NCBI GenBank assembly: GCA_022448645.1
Contig: JAKVBZ010000057.1
Location: 1 to 32,397 of the forward strand
Length of the DNA: 32,397 nucleotides
Source of the DNA: Pirellulaceae bacterium
Lineage (GTDB): Bacteria; Planctomycetota; Planctomycetia; Pirellulales; Pirellulaceae
Reading direction: 5' to 3'
The notes under the pieces were generated by a model, which had not been told where the DNA came from, made no database searches, and was given only the letters and a program-made list of their open reading frames with translations. A program made the position numbers and the translations under genes. Below, in pieces: positions 8,992 to 16,953 of this stretch. Every line of letters starts with the position of its first letter. The first letter of the stretch is position 1.

Positions 8992-10209
8992 TCAATCACC
9001 GTGCGGGTTTTCGAACCACAACACAGAGTTGGTATTTTTCTCGTCCGTGGTGAGCAAGTCAAGATCACCGTCTCTATCCAGGTCGAGTAGTTCGATACGG
9101 TCGTACTTGCCGCCTATTTGTCCGCCGATGTCGTGAGCGGTCCATTGGGAATCATAGGGTGAATTCTCATACTCCAGCCACTGACAGCCCAGATGTTCTT
9201 GGCACCATTCTTCGGTGAAGGCGATGTCGAGTCGACCGTCGTGATTCAGGTCACCGACCTTGACTGCTTTCACGAAATGATTGGCTGTGGAAGGGATGGC
9301 AATCTTATACGTCTGCCAGTTGTCTCCTGACTGGTCCCGTCGTTGAAAGAAAGAGATGTATCCTGAACGAGTCGAAGCAATGACATCGTCAAGTCCGTCT
9401 CCATCCAGATCCGCGTAGTCGACGAAAAGATTCTGATCCATCTGGCCCCCCACCCAGTGGTTTGGCCAAGGCTTGTTTTTCTCCGGTACGCTGTCAGGCT
9501 GTTCCAGCCAGCGAACACCATTCAACTCCCCGTTTTTACGATCAGAAACGAGTAGATCTTTGTCCCCATCACCGTCCATATCAATGCATTGGATCGTCAT
9601 GATCCATTCAGCCTGGCAGATTGGGTGCCAGCGAAATTCTGAGATGTGGCGGGCATCGGCAGGCGCTTCCAGCCAGCCGATGCCGATGTCGCGACTGCTT
9701 TTGGTGCCCACGATGAGATCGACCCCGTGTTTGCCGTCTACCTGTAGCGGCTGAGCGAACATGTAACTTGCCTTGCCGTCGGTCTGAGGAAAAACCTCGG
9801 TTTGCCAGGAACTTTTGCATAAGTAATCCTCAGGAGCCTTGGGAGCCCAATGGACTTGTATTCGTCTCCCATTGCCTTCCAGTGACGACACCACATCCAG
9901 CACACCGTCGTCATCAAGATCCACGAAGACAGCATCTTCAATACTGGGTGCCTGTCCCACTGTCACGAACGGCCATGGCTGTCTCGCACGCATTGGACCC
10001 GGGTTGACGTAGACTCGTGCCAAACCGCCTTCCTCCCAACCGACAGCTACATCTTGCAGTCCATCGTCATTGACGTCACCGAGTTTAACACCGTCCGCAC
10101 CTCGACTTGAGTTGTCGATGAAATGGTGAGGCCACGTGGCAAGCATCTGCTTGGTGTGACAGCATAGAAGGGCGATGATGAGAATCGTGGTCTGTGGGCT
10201 GAGTTTCAC
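8992..10209 (-). CDS. Secreted FG-GAP/VCBS repeat beta-propeller protein
   Basis: The 405-residue protein has a signal peptide (TTILIIALLCC, residues 7-17). Repeated FG-GAP-type blades follow, each with a calcium-binding loop: DVNDDGLQD, DLDDDGVLD, DMDGDGDKD, DLDGDGLDD, DLNHDGRLD and DLDRDGDLD. Such proteins form seven-bladed propellers on the cell surface or in the periplasm and are common in planctomycete secretomes, usually with unknown ligands. The start is GTG 10209, since an in-frame stop lies 9 bases upstream of it. The only Shine-Dalgarno match (AGGAG, 10226-10230) is 16 bases away, which is unusually far, and a lone ATG-TGA pair (10219-10224) sits between. The gene ends 161 bases before the isomerase remnant on the same strand. 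Confidence 0.88.
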   Translation of the reverse strand: MKLSPQTTILIIALLCCHTKQMLATWPHHFIDNSSRGADGVKLGDVNDDGLQDVAVGWEEGGLARVYVNPGPMRARQPWPFVTVGQAPSIEDAVFVDLDDDGVLDVVSSLEGNGRRIQVHWAPKAPEDYLCKSSWQTEVFPQTDGKASYMFAQPLQVDGKHGVDLIVGTKSSRDIGIGWLEAPADARHISEFRWHPICQAEWIMTIQCIDMDGDGDKDLLVSDRKNGELNGVRWLEQPDSVPEKNKPWPNHWVGGQMDQNLFVDYADLDGDGLDDVIASTRSGYISFFQRRDQSGDNWQTYKIAIPSTANHFVKAVKVGDLNHDGRLDIAFTEEWCQEHLGCQWLEYENSPYDSQWTAHDIGGQIGGKYDRIELLDLDRDGDLDLLTTDEKNTNSVLWFENPHGD

Positions 10210-10269
10210 GGTTATTTCTCACATTCTCCTCGATCCCACGCTTCACATGAGATCATCTGTTGGACTCGT

Positions 10270-11349
10270 TTACTCCTTCAATGGTACCCAAGCCAGAAAG
10301 ATATCTGCCGGCCCGTTTTTCTCTTCCCAGTTGGGATACGTATGAGACGAGTAAAAGCTGATCAGCATTTCGTCGCCCACTTGCACGGCGCCTGTGTATG
10401 AACAATCGTACCGTCCAGGTAGTAGGCAATAGGGCTGCAGTATTCCCTGGTCATAGGTGTAAATCATGGTTCCGGCACTCAATCCACCAACGGATCTGCC
10501 AGTGGTGGCACGTTCGTCTAGGTGCCGAGACATGACATAGGTCACACCCTTGAACTGGTGCACGCTATGGCCTGATAGGTGAAATCCGGCAGATCGCTCC
10601 GACCATTCCACGTAGGGAGGTGACGATTCCATGATACTTCCCTGCAAGTCGGTCATATTGCGGACAAAGGCAATCAGACGGTCTGCGGGTTGAAACAGCA
10701 GTGTTGTTTCGCTTTCGCCTCGACCTTCACGGATCGTGGCCACGTAATCCCAATGGATTGCGTCACTCGAAGTGATTAGGTGGGTCCCGCGTTTTTCAAT
10801 CGAACCTCGTCGGTGTGCCCCAGCGTAGAAACGTCCTTCATGTGTTGTTGGCTTCCAGAGAAAGTATTCCACGTCGTATGCCGGTTGTGGGTCGCTCCAA
10901 GTTTCTCCATCGTCGGTAAAGTTAACGTAACTCTGTAGTCGTTGACGGTTATCTGTCCAATTCAAGCTATAAAGAAATAGACGCGACGGGGTGACAAGCA
11001 ATTGAGGGTCTCGATCATCTGCAAGCACGTCAAGACTGAGAGCCTCTCGCCAGGTTTCCGCGTCAGGAGACCGTAGCAACGTAATGGTTCCATCCATGGA
11101 ACCGTGGTCGGTAGCTTTTCGAAATGCAAGCCAAAATTCGTTTTGCCAGCGGACTAGCGCCGTGAAGGCATTGTGCTTGCCATCGGCTACGATTTTTCGG
11201 ATGCGCCGTGCTGCAATGAGATCGGAGTCGACGAATGGCTCGTCGATTGGAGTTGGCTCAACACTAAATGACTGCCTAACGGCGGCAAGTGATATCGTGA
11301 TGGTGAGTAACAAGCACAGTCGGACGGTCGACTTGGAGCGTGATGGCAC
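10270..11349 (-). CDS. Secreted sialidase-like (exo-alpha-sialidase/BNR) six-bladed propeller protein
   Basis: The start is GTG 11349. It has a strong AGAGGAGAA ribosome site about 6 bases before it and opens directly into a signal peptide (VRLCLLLTITISLAAV). The frame is open further to 11466, but that leader has no support. The 359-residue protein contains Asp-box-like turns typical of sialidase propellers: LRSPDAETWREA, FTDDGETWSDP and TSSDAIHWDYV. It also has AFTALVRWQNEFWLAFRKATDHG near the N-terminus, resembling the Arg-bearing first blade. Catalytic Tyr/Glu pairing cannot be confirmed by eye, so true sialidase activity is unproven. It sits 60 bases upstream of the FG-GAP gene and is likely co-transcribed with it. 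Confidence 0.78.
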   Translation of the reverse strand: MPSRSKSTVRLCLLLTITISLAAVRQSFSVEPTPIDEPFVDSDLIAARRIRKIVADGKHNAFTALVRWQNEFWLAFRKATDHGSMDGTITLLRSPDAETWREALSLDVLADDRDPQLLVTPSRLFLYSLNWTDNRQRLQSYVNFTDDGETWSDPQPAYDVEYFLWKPTTHEGRFYAGAHRRGSIEKRGTHLITSSDAIHWDYVATIREGRGESETTLLFQPADRLIAFVRNMTDLQGSIMESSPPYVEWSERSAGFHLSGHSVHQFKGVTYVMSRHLDERATTGRSVGGLSAGTMIYTYDQGILQPYCLLPGRYDCSYTGAVQVGDEMLISFYSSHTYPNWEEKNGPADIFLAWVPLKE

Positions 11350-11777
11350 TGTAGTTCTCCTCTCGTGACGGAATACTAATGTCGTCAACCTGTAGTCATT
11401 GTCTTGAAAGATTGGCGTACCTTTCGGGAAGCCGTTGTTGGATCGCGTCAACACTCGATGTGGCAACGTAAGACGGTGCTTTGGTCCCGTTCGTTCAGCT
11501 TTGCAGCAGCTCTAAAGAACTATCCTACCAGCTTCTGAGGCGCGCTCTAGTATATGCTTTTTGTTAAATAGTATGGCTGCTGTTTTTTTTGAAACCCCTT
11601 CGCGTTGATGGAGGTCTGTAGTTTCATAACCTTACGGCTCATCTACCAACATGGCCTGTTACCTCCAACTCCATTTTACGGTTACTGATAATGTGAAATC
11701 CGTTTAGCAGGCTCCTGTGATTGGGTGGAAAACGCTGGAGGCAGAAAACAGTGAGCCGTTCCCATCCTGCTGTGGAT
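11350..11777. other. Intergenic stretch, 428 bp, no gene seen
   Basis: Between the dipeptidase gene (ending 11778) and the GTG start of the sialidase-like gene I see only the ribosome site at about 11356-11365. There is no convincing open frame or terminator hairpin. Its length suggests the sialidase-like and FG-GAP genes have their own promoter here, although they lie in the same direction as the upstream genes. Confidence 0.5.
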
Positions 11778-12635
11778 TTATGAAGACAGCCTCGCTAGTG
11801 CTTGCTCGATTTTTTGAGCCATGACGTTGGGGGGTGTGAGTGGCGAAGTGATGTCGTCGTAAGGCGTGACCTCATTTGTTTCGGGGTCCCATTCGACGCA
11901 GCCATACTGCGCCGGCAATCCAGTTTTTGCAAGGTAATGGTACAGCGTGTCGCCTTTGTTGTAGTGCCAGAATTCGCCAGGGTAATGGAGGAAGCCGTGA
12001 CGCTCCATCAATTCGGTGATGTCCCTGCGGTTTTTTTGTTCCTCGGGCGTGACGAACGGAGAATCCATCGGTGTGTATTCACTCATCTCGAGGTACTGCT
12101 TGCCTCGTGAGACTTCACTTCCGTCCTCCAGCCTGAATACTGAGATGTCAACGGCGGCACCCATTGTGTGAGTGCCACGGTTTGGATAGTTAGCGATCAG
12201 GCAGGTAGACCGTCGCATCATCATCTCGACGGATGGTGGTTCACCACCGTTTTCCCACTGACATGTTTTGACAATCATGTCGAACACGATCGGTTTTTGA
12301 CCGAGCAGGGTTTGCATTTCGCGCGTGCGGTAACCGTCCTCGATTTTGAGGATCCAACCCCGCTCGCGCATGTCCCTTGCGATGTTGATCAGGTCCGGAA
12401 CAATCCCTTGGCGGATATAAAAAATGCGGTCGAGGTCTCCGACAATCTTGCTGTCGGAGAAGAGCATTGGGACTCCAGCTTCTTCCGCAGCGTCGGGAAT
12501 CGAAGCGAATCCTTCGCTGCATTCCTCGACAGGACGTTCTGCCATAGCCTGCTGCAGTTTGAAACTGCGTTCCATGTGATACGTCCAGAATTCCCGACGA
12601 GCGGATTCGTCGGTACGGGGAGTTTGTGATGACAT
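11778..12635 (-). CDS. D-Ala-D-Ala dipeptidase-like M15 metallopeptidase (VanX/DdpX type)
   Basis: The 285-residue protein has no signal peptide, so it is cytoplasmic. It carries the M15D zinc site: THTMGAAVD with His156 and Asp163 (the SxHxxGxAxD motif) and GEFWHY with Glu221 as catalytic base and His224 as the third ligand. DGYRTREMQ provides Arg103, at the position of the conserved Arg of VanX. VanX-type enzymes cleave D-Ala-D-Ala, either for vancomycin resistance or to feed on the dipeptide. No vanH/vanA-type ligase is nearby, so resistance is not supported. A salvage role, or cleavage of some other D-amino-acid dipeptide, is more likely. The protein is longer than VanX (about 200 residues), with an extra N-terminal region of about 60 residues. 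It follows the symporter gene by 160 bases on the same strand. Confidence 0.82.
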   Translation of the reverse strand: MSSQTPRTDESARREFWTYHMERSFKLQQAMAERPVEECSEGFASIPDAAEEAGVPMLFSDSKIVGDLDRIFYIRQGIVPDLINIARDMRERGWILKIEDGYRTREMQTLLGQKPIVFDMIVKTCQWENGGEPPSVEMMMRRSTCLIANYPNRGTHTMGAAVDISVFRLEDGSEVSRGKQYLEMSEYTPMDSPFVTPEEQKNRRDITELMERHGFLHYPGEFWHYNKGDTLYHYLAKTGLPAQYGCVEWDPETNEVTPYDDITSPLTPPNVMAQKIEQALARLSS

Positions 12636-12795
12636 GGAGAAACCTGTAGTTTTTGAATAAGTTCAGTCTTGAAATTAGAGGTACCGGACTTCCAATTCAT
12701 CTCGATAGGCTCTGGCCAGGTGATCAATCTGCCTGCCTGACGCAACGGTGCTTCGGTCCATAGGATATGTTTGGATGGAACGGCAAAGGGTCGCT

Positions 12796-14352
12796 TCAAC
12801 GTTTTACAGAAAATAGACCTTCTGTCCAACTCCATAGCACTCCACACACAATCTGAGTGACCAACGCGACGGGTGTTGCCCATATAAAACTGATTCCTTT
12901 CTGGCCAGTTATGGGCTCCCAGTAGACAACCAGCACTACAGTAATGACGCCAATCACGGCGCTTACTAATGCGGCACGTGATGTTGCCCCAGGAACAAAT
13001 AGTGCCAAGAAAAATAGGCCGAACAATGGTCCAACCAACAAGCCCGCAGTCTTATGAGCTACCTCCAATAGGTTTCCCGAGACGGTGCCCACCAACAAGC
13101 CCAGGCCAACGACCACTAGGCCCAATACCACAGAGACCGTACGGGCCAGCAGCACTTGGCCTGAATCCGACATGGTAGTGCGGCGAAATCGTTGGATCAA
13201 ATCGATCGTGATGACGGAACATGACGAATTCAACCCCGAAGAGAGGCTCGACATTGCTGCGGCGAGCAACGCGGCAACCACCAGCCCTGAAACTCCAGGA
13301 GGTAGTCCTACCACGATGAATTGTGGGAACAACTTGTCAGCGTTTTCCACAAGGTATCTCTCGGGAGCGAATTCTGAGTACGTCTTGAAATAGGCAAGCA
13401 ACGCGAGTCCCAATGCTGCCAACAACCAAGTGACCAAGAGGTCGGTTCCTATCGATATCAGAAATGCGTGTCGCGCAGATTTGGCGTCTCTTGTGGCCAA
13501 ATAACGCTGGATGGCCATCTGATCTGATCCCGATGTGCAAATCCAAAAGACAAACAAGGCCAGCGTGGCACCGAGTACTGTGATGCGTTCTGGTTCAAAC
13601 AACCAGGCGGGCTCCTGCCAATGCGCCGGCCATTGGTCAGGCAACCAGGCCTGCGCACCGCCGAGGCGTGACGTGATCACCACGATAGAAAGGATCGCAC
13701 CGCTGAACAGGATGAACGTCTGAATCGCATCTGTCCAAACCACGGCGCGCAAACCGCCCAGCGACGTATAGACCACAGTGAAAAGTCCCAGAGCAAGACA
13801 AACGTATGGCACCGTAGAAGGAGGCCACTGTAGTAGGGGGACTAGGACCTTACTGGTGGTTGCATAGATGATCAGGGCCATCCAAATCAATCGCTGGGCT
13901 AGGAAGAATGTGGATCCAAGAACGCGAACAGAGACTCCCAGGTGTAGCTCAAGGATTTCATAAGCTGTCGTTACCTGAACCTTCATGATCGCTGGGATCA
14001 GTACCCAACCGACGATCAAAATGATTAGCGGGATCGCTGCCACGCCGGACATGATCATCGGTCCGTAGCGAATGATCTCACCAGGAGTCGCTAAATAACT
14101 GATCGTGCTGAGTAACGTGGCGAATAGTGACAGACCGACGGTCCAACTTCGCATCTGGCGACCGCCTAAAAGATAGTCATCGACGGTACGCGTGCGGCGA
14201 GAAAAATACCAGCCGATCCCCAATATTAACAGTCCGTAGGCGGCGAGGACGTACCAGTCGAGCACCTCCAGGCGGTTAGCTGGCGGCTGAGTCTCAACAT
14301 AGATCGTATCTGCAAGAATACTGGGGATCATCTGGCGTCCAACGCGGGCCAT
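12796..14352 (-). CDS. Sodium:solute symporter (SSS family)
   Basis: The 518-residue membrane protein has about 13 hydrophobic helices. It carries both SSS family signatures: GGLRAVVWTDAIQTFILFSG near residue 200 and LLAAAMSSLSSGLNSSCSVI near 365. YLLGGRQMRSWTVGLSLFATLLS near residue 60 is the usual Na+-site region after the first helix. It imports a small organic solute with sodium. Planctomycete relatives are annotated for sugars, sialic acids or amino acids, and the sequence alone does not decide. ATG 14352 is used; ATG 14331 is possible. It sits between the deacetylase remnant and the dipeptidase gene on the same strand, so it could import what those enzymes process. Confidence 0.9.
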   Translation of the reverse strand: MARVGRQMIPSILADTIYVETQPPANRLEVLDWYVLAAYGLLILGIGWYFSRRTRTVDDYLLGGRQMRSWTVGLSLFATLLSTISYLATPGEIIRYGPMIMSGVAAIPLIILIVGWVLIPAIMKVQVTTAYEILELHLGVSVRVLGSTFFLAQRLIWMALIIYATTSKVLVPLLQWPPSTVPYVCLALGLFTVVYTSLGGLRAVVWTDAIQTFILFSGAILSIVVITSRLGGAQAWLPDQWPAHWQEPAWLFEPERITVLGATLALFVFWICTSGSDQMAIQRYLATRDAKSARHAFLISIGTDLLVTWLLAALGLALLAYFKTYSEFAPERYLVENADKLFPQFIVVGLPPGVSGLVVAALLAAAMSSLSSGLNSSCSVITIDLIQRFRRTTMSDSGQVLLARTVSVVLGLVVVGLGLLVGTVSGNLLEVAHKTAGLLVGPLFGLFFLALFVPGATSRAALVSAVIGVITVVLVVYWEPITGQKGISFIWATPVALVTQIVCGVLWSWTEGLFSVKR

Positions 14353-14462
14353 TATTTATGGTCTAGGATTGCGTAAGAAAAATCGTCGTGCCACACATCC
14401 CCCGTGAATAAGTTCTTCCGAAAGCCCTTTTCTCGCGTCCTTGCGATGCGCTCTATCAACTT

Positions 14463-14955
14463 CTAGGAACGTTTGTTGTCGACCGTACAGGGCGCCTCAA
14501 GCCGATGCCGATTGTACCACGTAAAACTCGATTCCAACAACACGCGTGCCGGTTCAGTGTCAAGCCACGGTTGTGATCGGGGGATTTGAATAACCAGTCG
14601 ACAATCTTTCGAACACTCGTTGCTACCGACCACGGCAAGGTCGATCGAGCCGTTCTCGCACCACCTGGACTCCCCGAGTGATTTCCTCGTGAATGAACGC
14701 AGTGGTCGGGACCGGTAGCGACCACGGTGGCTTGACGAATAACCGAGAGTGGCTGTACGTGTGACTGTTGACGTCGAACATGTCACCGCCGTCAGCAAGT
14801 AGGGCGATCAGTGGTTCCGTTTCCTGTTCGATCAGCTGGCCGACCACAAACAGTGTCAACGGAGCATCAAACTGCCGATGGATTTTCCAAATGGTTTGCA
14901 GTTTGGGTACGCAATTGTCCAGTTCTTCGACGTCATAGGTCAGGACAACATGCAT
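14463..14955 (-). pseudogene. Polysaccharide deacetylase (NodB-type), truncated/frameshifted remnant
   Basis: From ATG 14955, with a GAAGGGA ribosome site about 9 bases upstream, the frame encodes MHVVLTYDVEELDNC, APLTLFVVGQLIE and VNSHTYSHSRLF. This matches the first half of the NodB fold, including the metal-site Asp of TYD and the His pair of HTYSH. It continues through an EEITRGVQVVRERLDRPCRG helix and stops at TAG 14623-14625, after 111 residues, just where the next conserved block should begin. In the next frame, sequence such as IPRSQPWLDTEPARVLL and FTWYNRHRLEAPC runs on to 14463 and may be the gene's far C-terminal end. Intact relatives are about 270-300 residues. The central half, with the catalytic base partner, is missing. 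It is probably inactive. Confidence 0.7.
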
Positions 14956-15110
14956 CGTATCAATCCCTTCCGTAAACCACCAGATCTGCTCATGAGCATT
15001 GATCAAAGTTTACTGTGCACTGCGACCCAACTCGTCGCTAACGAGTCGGTTTTTGATTTTCTGGCCCATGATTGAAGAATGTAAATTTAAAACATCGTGA
15101 GTGCGTTTTG

Positions 15111-16643
15111 TTATCGTTGCAATTGGGGTGGGAACACCGCAGGCTGCGAACCACTTTCCAATCGCAAATTCGCACCCATCCCACGTTTGTGACTGAAGGG
15201 CACTCGATTGGCGTCAGATGTCACGAGGAGTGCATGGAGATTGCTGCGCATCGTCTTGATCAAATCCTGATATGGTTCTTCGAAGATCAAGTTGTGTTCC
15301 TCGTGGGGATCGTTCTGCATGTCGTAGAGTTCGTCAATGTCCCAAATACCGTGATATTGAATAAACTTGTACTGCGGAGTTCGCAGTGCGAAAGTGGTCG
15401 GAGTGTGCGGAAAACTGAATTCCCAATAGTATTCGTATAACAGATTCTGTCGCCATTTGGCTGGTTCGATATTTCCCGCTGCCAATGGTAAAAAGCTCTG
15501 GCCGTCCATGTCTGCAGGCGTTTCGATTCCACCAGCTTCGAGAACCGTAGGAGCAATGTCGATGTTAGCGATTACCTGCTCGATACGCGTGCCCGGTTTC
15601 CAGCGATTCGGGCATACACCCAATAGCGGAACACGTACCGAAGCTTCATAGGCAGTGCGTTTGTCGATCAGACCGTGTTCTCCCCATTGGAAGCCGTTGT
15701 CGCCCATGTACATGACCAGGGTGTTGTTGGCCAAACCATTGTCCTCCAACCACTGACGCACCCGTGCAATCGAATCATCGACACTCAATAATGCCTCACA
15801 ATATAACCGGTAGTGTTCTTCGATATTCGTGTCTCGGTGATAGGCAAAATCAACTCCATGCCAACTGTTTCGCTGATTCTTTAGCCACAGCGGTTTATCT
15901 TTGTAGTTCTCAGCCGTGTTGGCCATCGTCTTCGGTATGGGTAAAGGTTTGTCATGGTATCGGCCAGCATGGCGCTGGGCCGGGTGGAACATTCCGTGAA
16001 CACCTTTGTGAGAAAGATACATGAAGAATGGTGTGTCACTACCTTTGACACTTTCGTTCAGCCAATGGATCGCGTAGTCGGTGATTTCGTCGGTGATATA
16101 GCCTTTTTGTGGTACTGACTTGCCGTCGACGTTTAAAGACCAATTCTTCGAATGCTCTGGTGGGTAGTAATGCCCCTGTCCTCGAAAGGAAACCCATTTG
16201 TCGAATCCCGGGCGTGGCTCGTCGGAGTGTCTGCCCATGTGCCATTTACCAAAGAATGCCGTTTGATAACCGGCAGCCTGTAGGTATTGAGGAAAGAACA
16301 CGGTTCCTGGCTTGGTGAGAACCTGATTGTCGACAACGCCGTGATTGTGCATGTACTGACCCGTCAAAATCGAAGCACGGCTGGGCGAACAAAGAGATGT
16401 GGTCACCATCGCATTTTGAAAATAAACACCATCACGTGCCATGGCATCCAATGCTGGCGTTTCGACCCAAGGATGTCCAAGGAAACTCATCACGTCGTAG
16501 CGATGGTCGTCCGAAAGAATAAATATTACGTTTAGCGGCTTGGCTCCTGCGGTCTTTTGCAGTTCCAAGTCGGCACCCTGTCCGCCAGGTGTCAACGACA
16601 AAGAAAATAGGCTGATCAACAGCGCTCTACAGATATGTCGCAT
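15111..16643 (-). CDS. Secreted sulfatase (type I, formylglycine-dependent)
   Basis: The 510-residue protein has a signal peptide (ICRALLISLFSLSLTPGGQGA). The alkaline phosphatase-fold sulfatase signature follows: NVIFILSDDHRYD with Asp45-Asp46 as calcium ligands, then CSPSRASILTG with Cys85 as the residue oxidised to formylglycine and Arg89. GKWHMG and YMGDNGFQWGEHG supply further active-site Lys, His, Asp and Asn. HNHGVVDNQV after the signature recalls GlcNAc-6-sulfatase-like members, but subfamily is uncertain. ATG 16643 has a GGAG site 6 bases before it. It heads the long minus-strand run and is divergent from a second sulfatase at 16954. It should release sulfate from a glycan or sulfated small molecule in the periplasm or outside. 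Confidence 0.93.
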   Translation of the reverse strand: MRHICRALLISLFSLSLTPGGQGADLELQKTAGAKPLNVIFILSDDHRYDVMSFLGHPWVETPALDAMARDGVYFQNAMVTTSLCSPSRASILTGQYMHNHGVVDNQVLTKPGTVFFPQYLQAAGYQTAFFGKWHMGRHSDEPRPGFDKWVSFRGQGHYYPPEHSKNWSLNVDGKSVPQKGYITDEITDYAIHWLNESVKGSDTPFFMYLSHKGVHGMFHPAQRHAGRYHDKPLPIPKTMANTAENYKDKPLWLKNQRNSWHGVDFAYHRDTNIEEHYRLYCEALLSVDDSIARVRQWLEDNGLANNTLVMYMGDNGFQWGEHGLIDKRTAYEASVRVPLLGVCPNRWKPGTRIEQVIANIDIAPTVLEAGGIETPADMDGQSFLPLAAGNIEPAKWRQNLLYEYYWEFSFPHTPTTFALRTPQYKFIQYHGIWDIDELYDMQNDPHEEHNLIFEEPYQDLIKTMRSNLHALLVTSDANRVPFSHKRGMGANLRLESGSQPAVFPPQLQR

Positions 16644-16953
16644 TGTTTTCTCCGCATACCCACGATGTTTGTGGTTTCTATTCCCTATTTGCGATAATAG
16701 TGGTGAATGGTGACGTCTTCATTAAATGGTAACGATTTTTAAGCTAAAACTCCTACCAGCCGGTCAAAGAGGATTAGGTGGAATTGTTCCTGAAGTGGTA
16801 TCCGGCGTTGTCGGGCTACCGAACTCGCCCGTGTTCTCAAGAATCGGGTAAGATACATTGTAAAGATGTGTGGCTCGATGATGCGAATACGGTTTGCGTT
16901 TCCAGCTGTAGCTTTATTAGACATCCCCTGGTGTACATCGAGGAGAAGTTGTT
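16644..16953. other. Divergent promoter region between two sulfatase genes
   Basis: This 310-base stretch has no gene. It carries ribosome sites at both edges (GGAG on the minus strand near 16652; AGGAGAAG at 16941-16948 on the plus strand). GATAAT at 16693-16698 and TAAGAT at 16849-16854 are -10-like, but neither has a good -35 partner. Shared regulation of the two sulfatases from here is plausible. Confidence 0.45.

Noticed and set aside
11778..12635. Vancomycin resistance locus
   Set aside because: Only the VanX-like dipeptidase is present; no ligase, dehydrogenase or two-component regulator genes are nearby.
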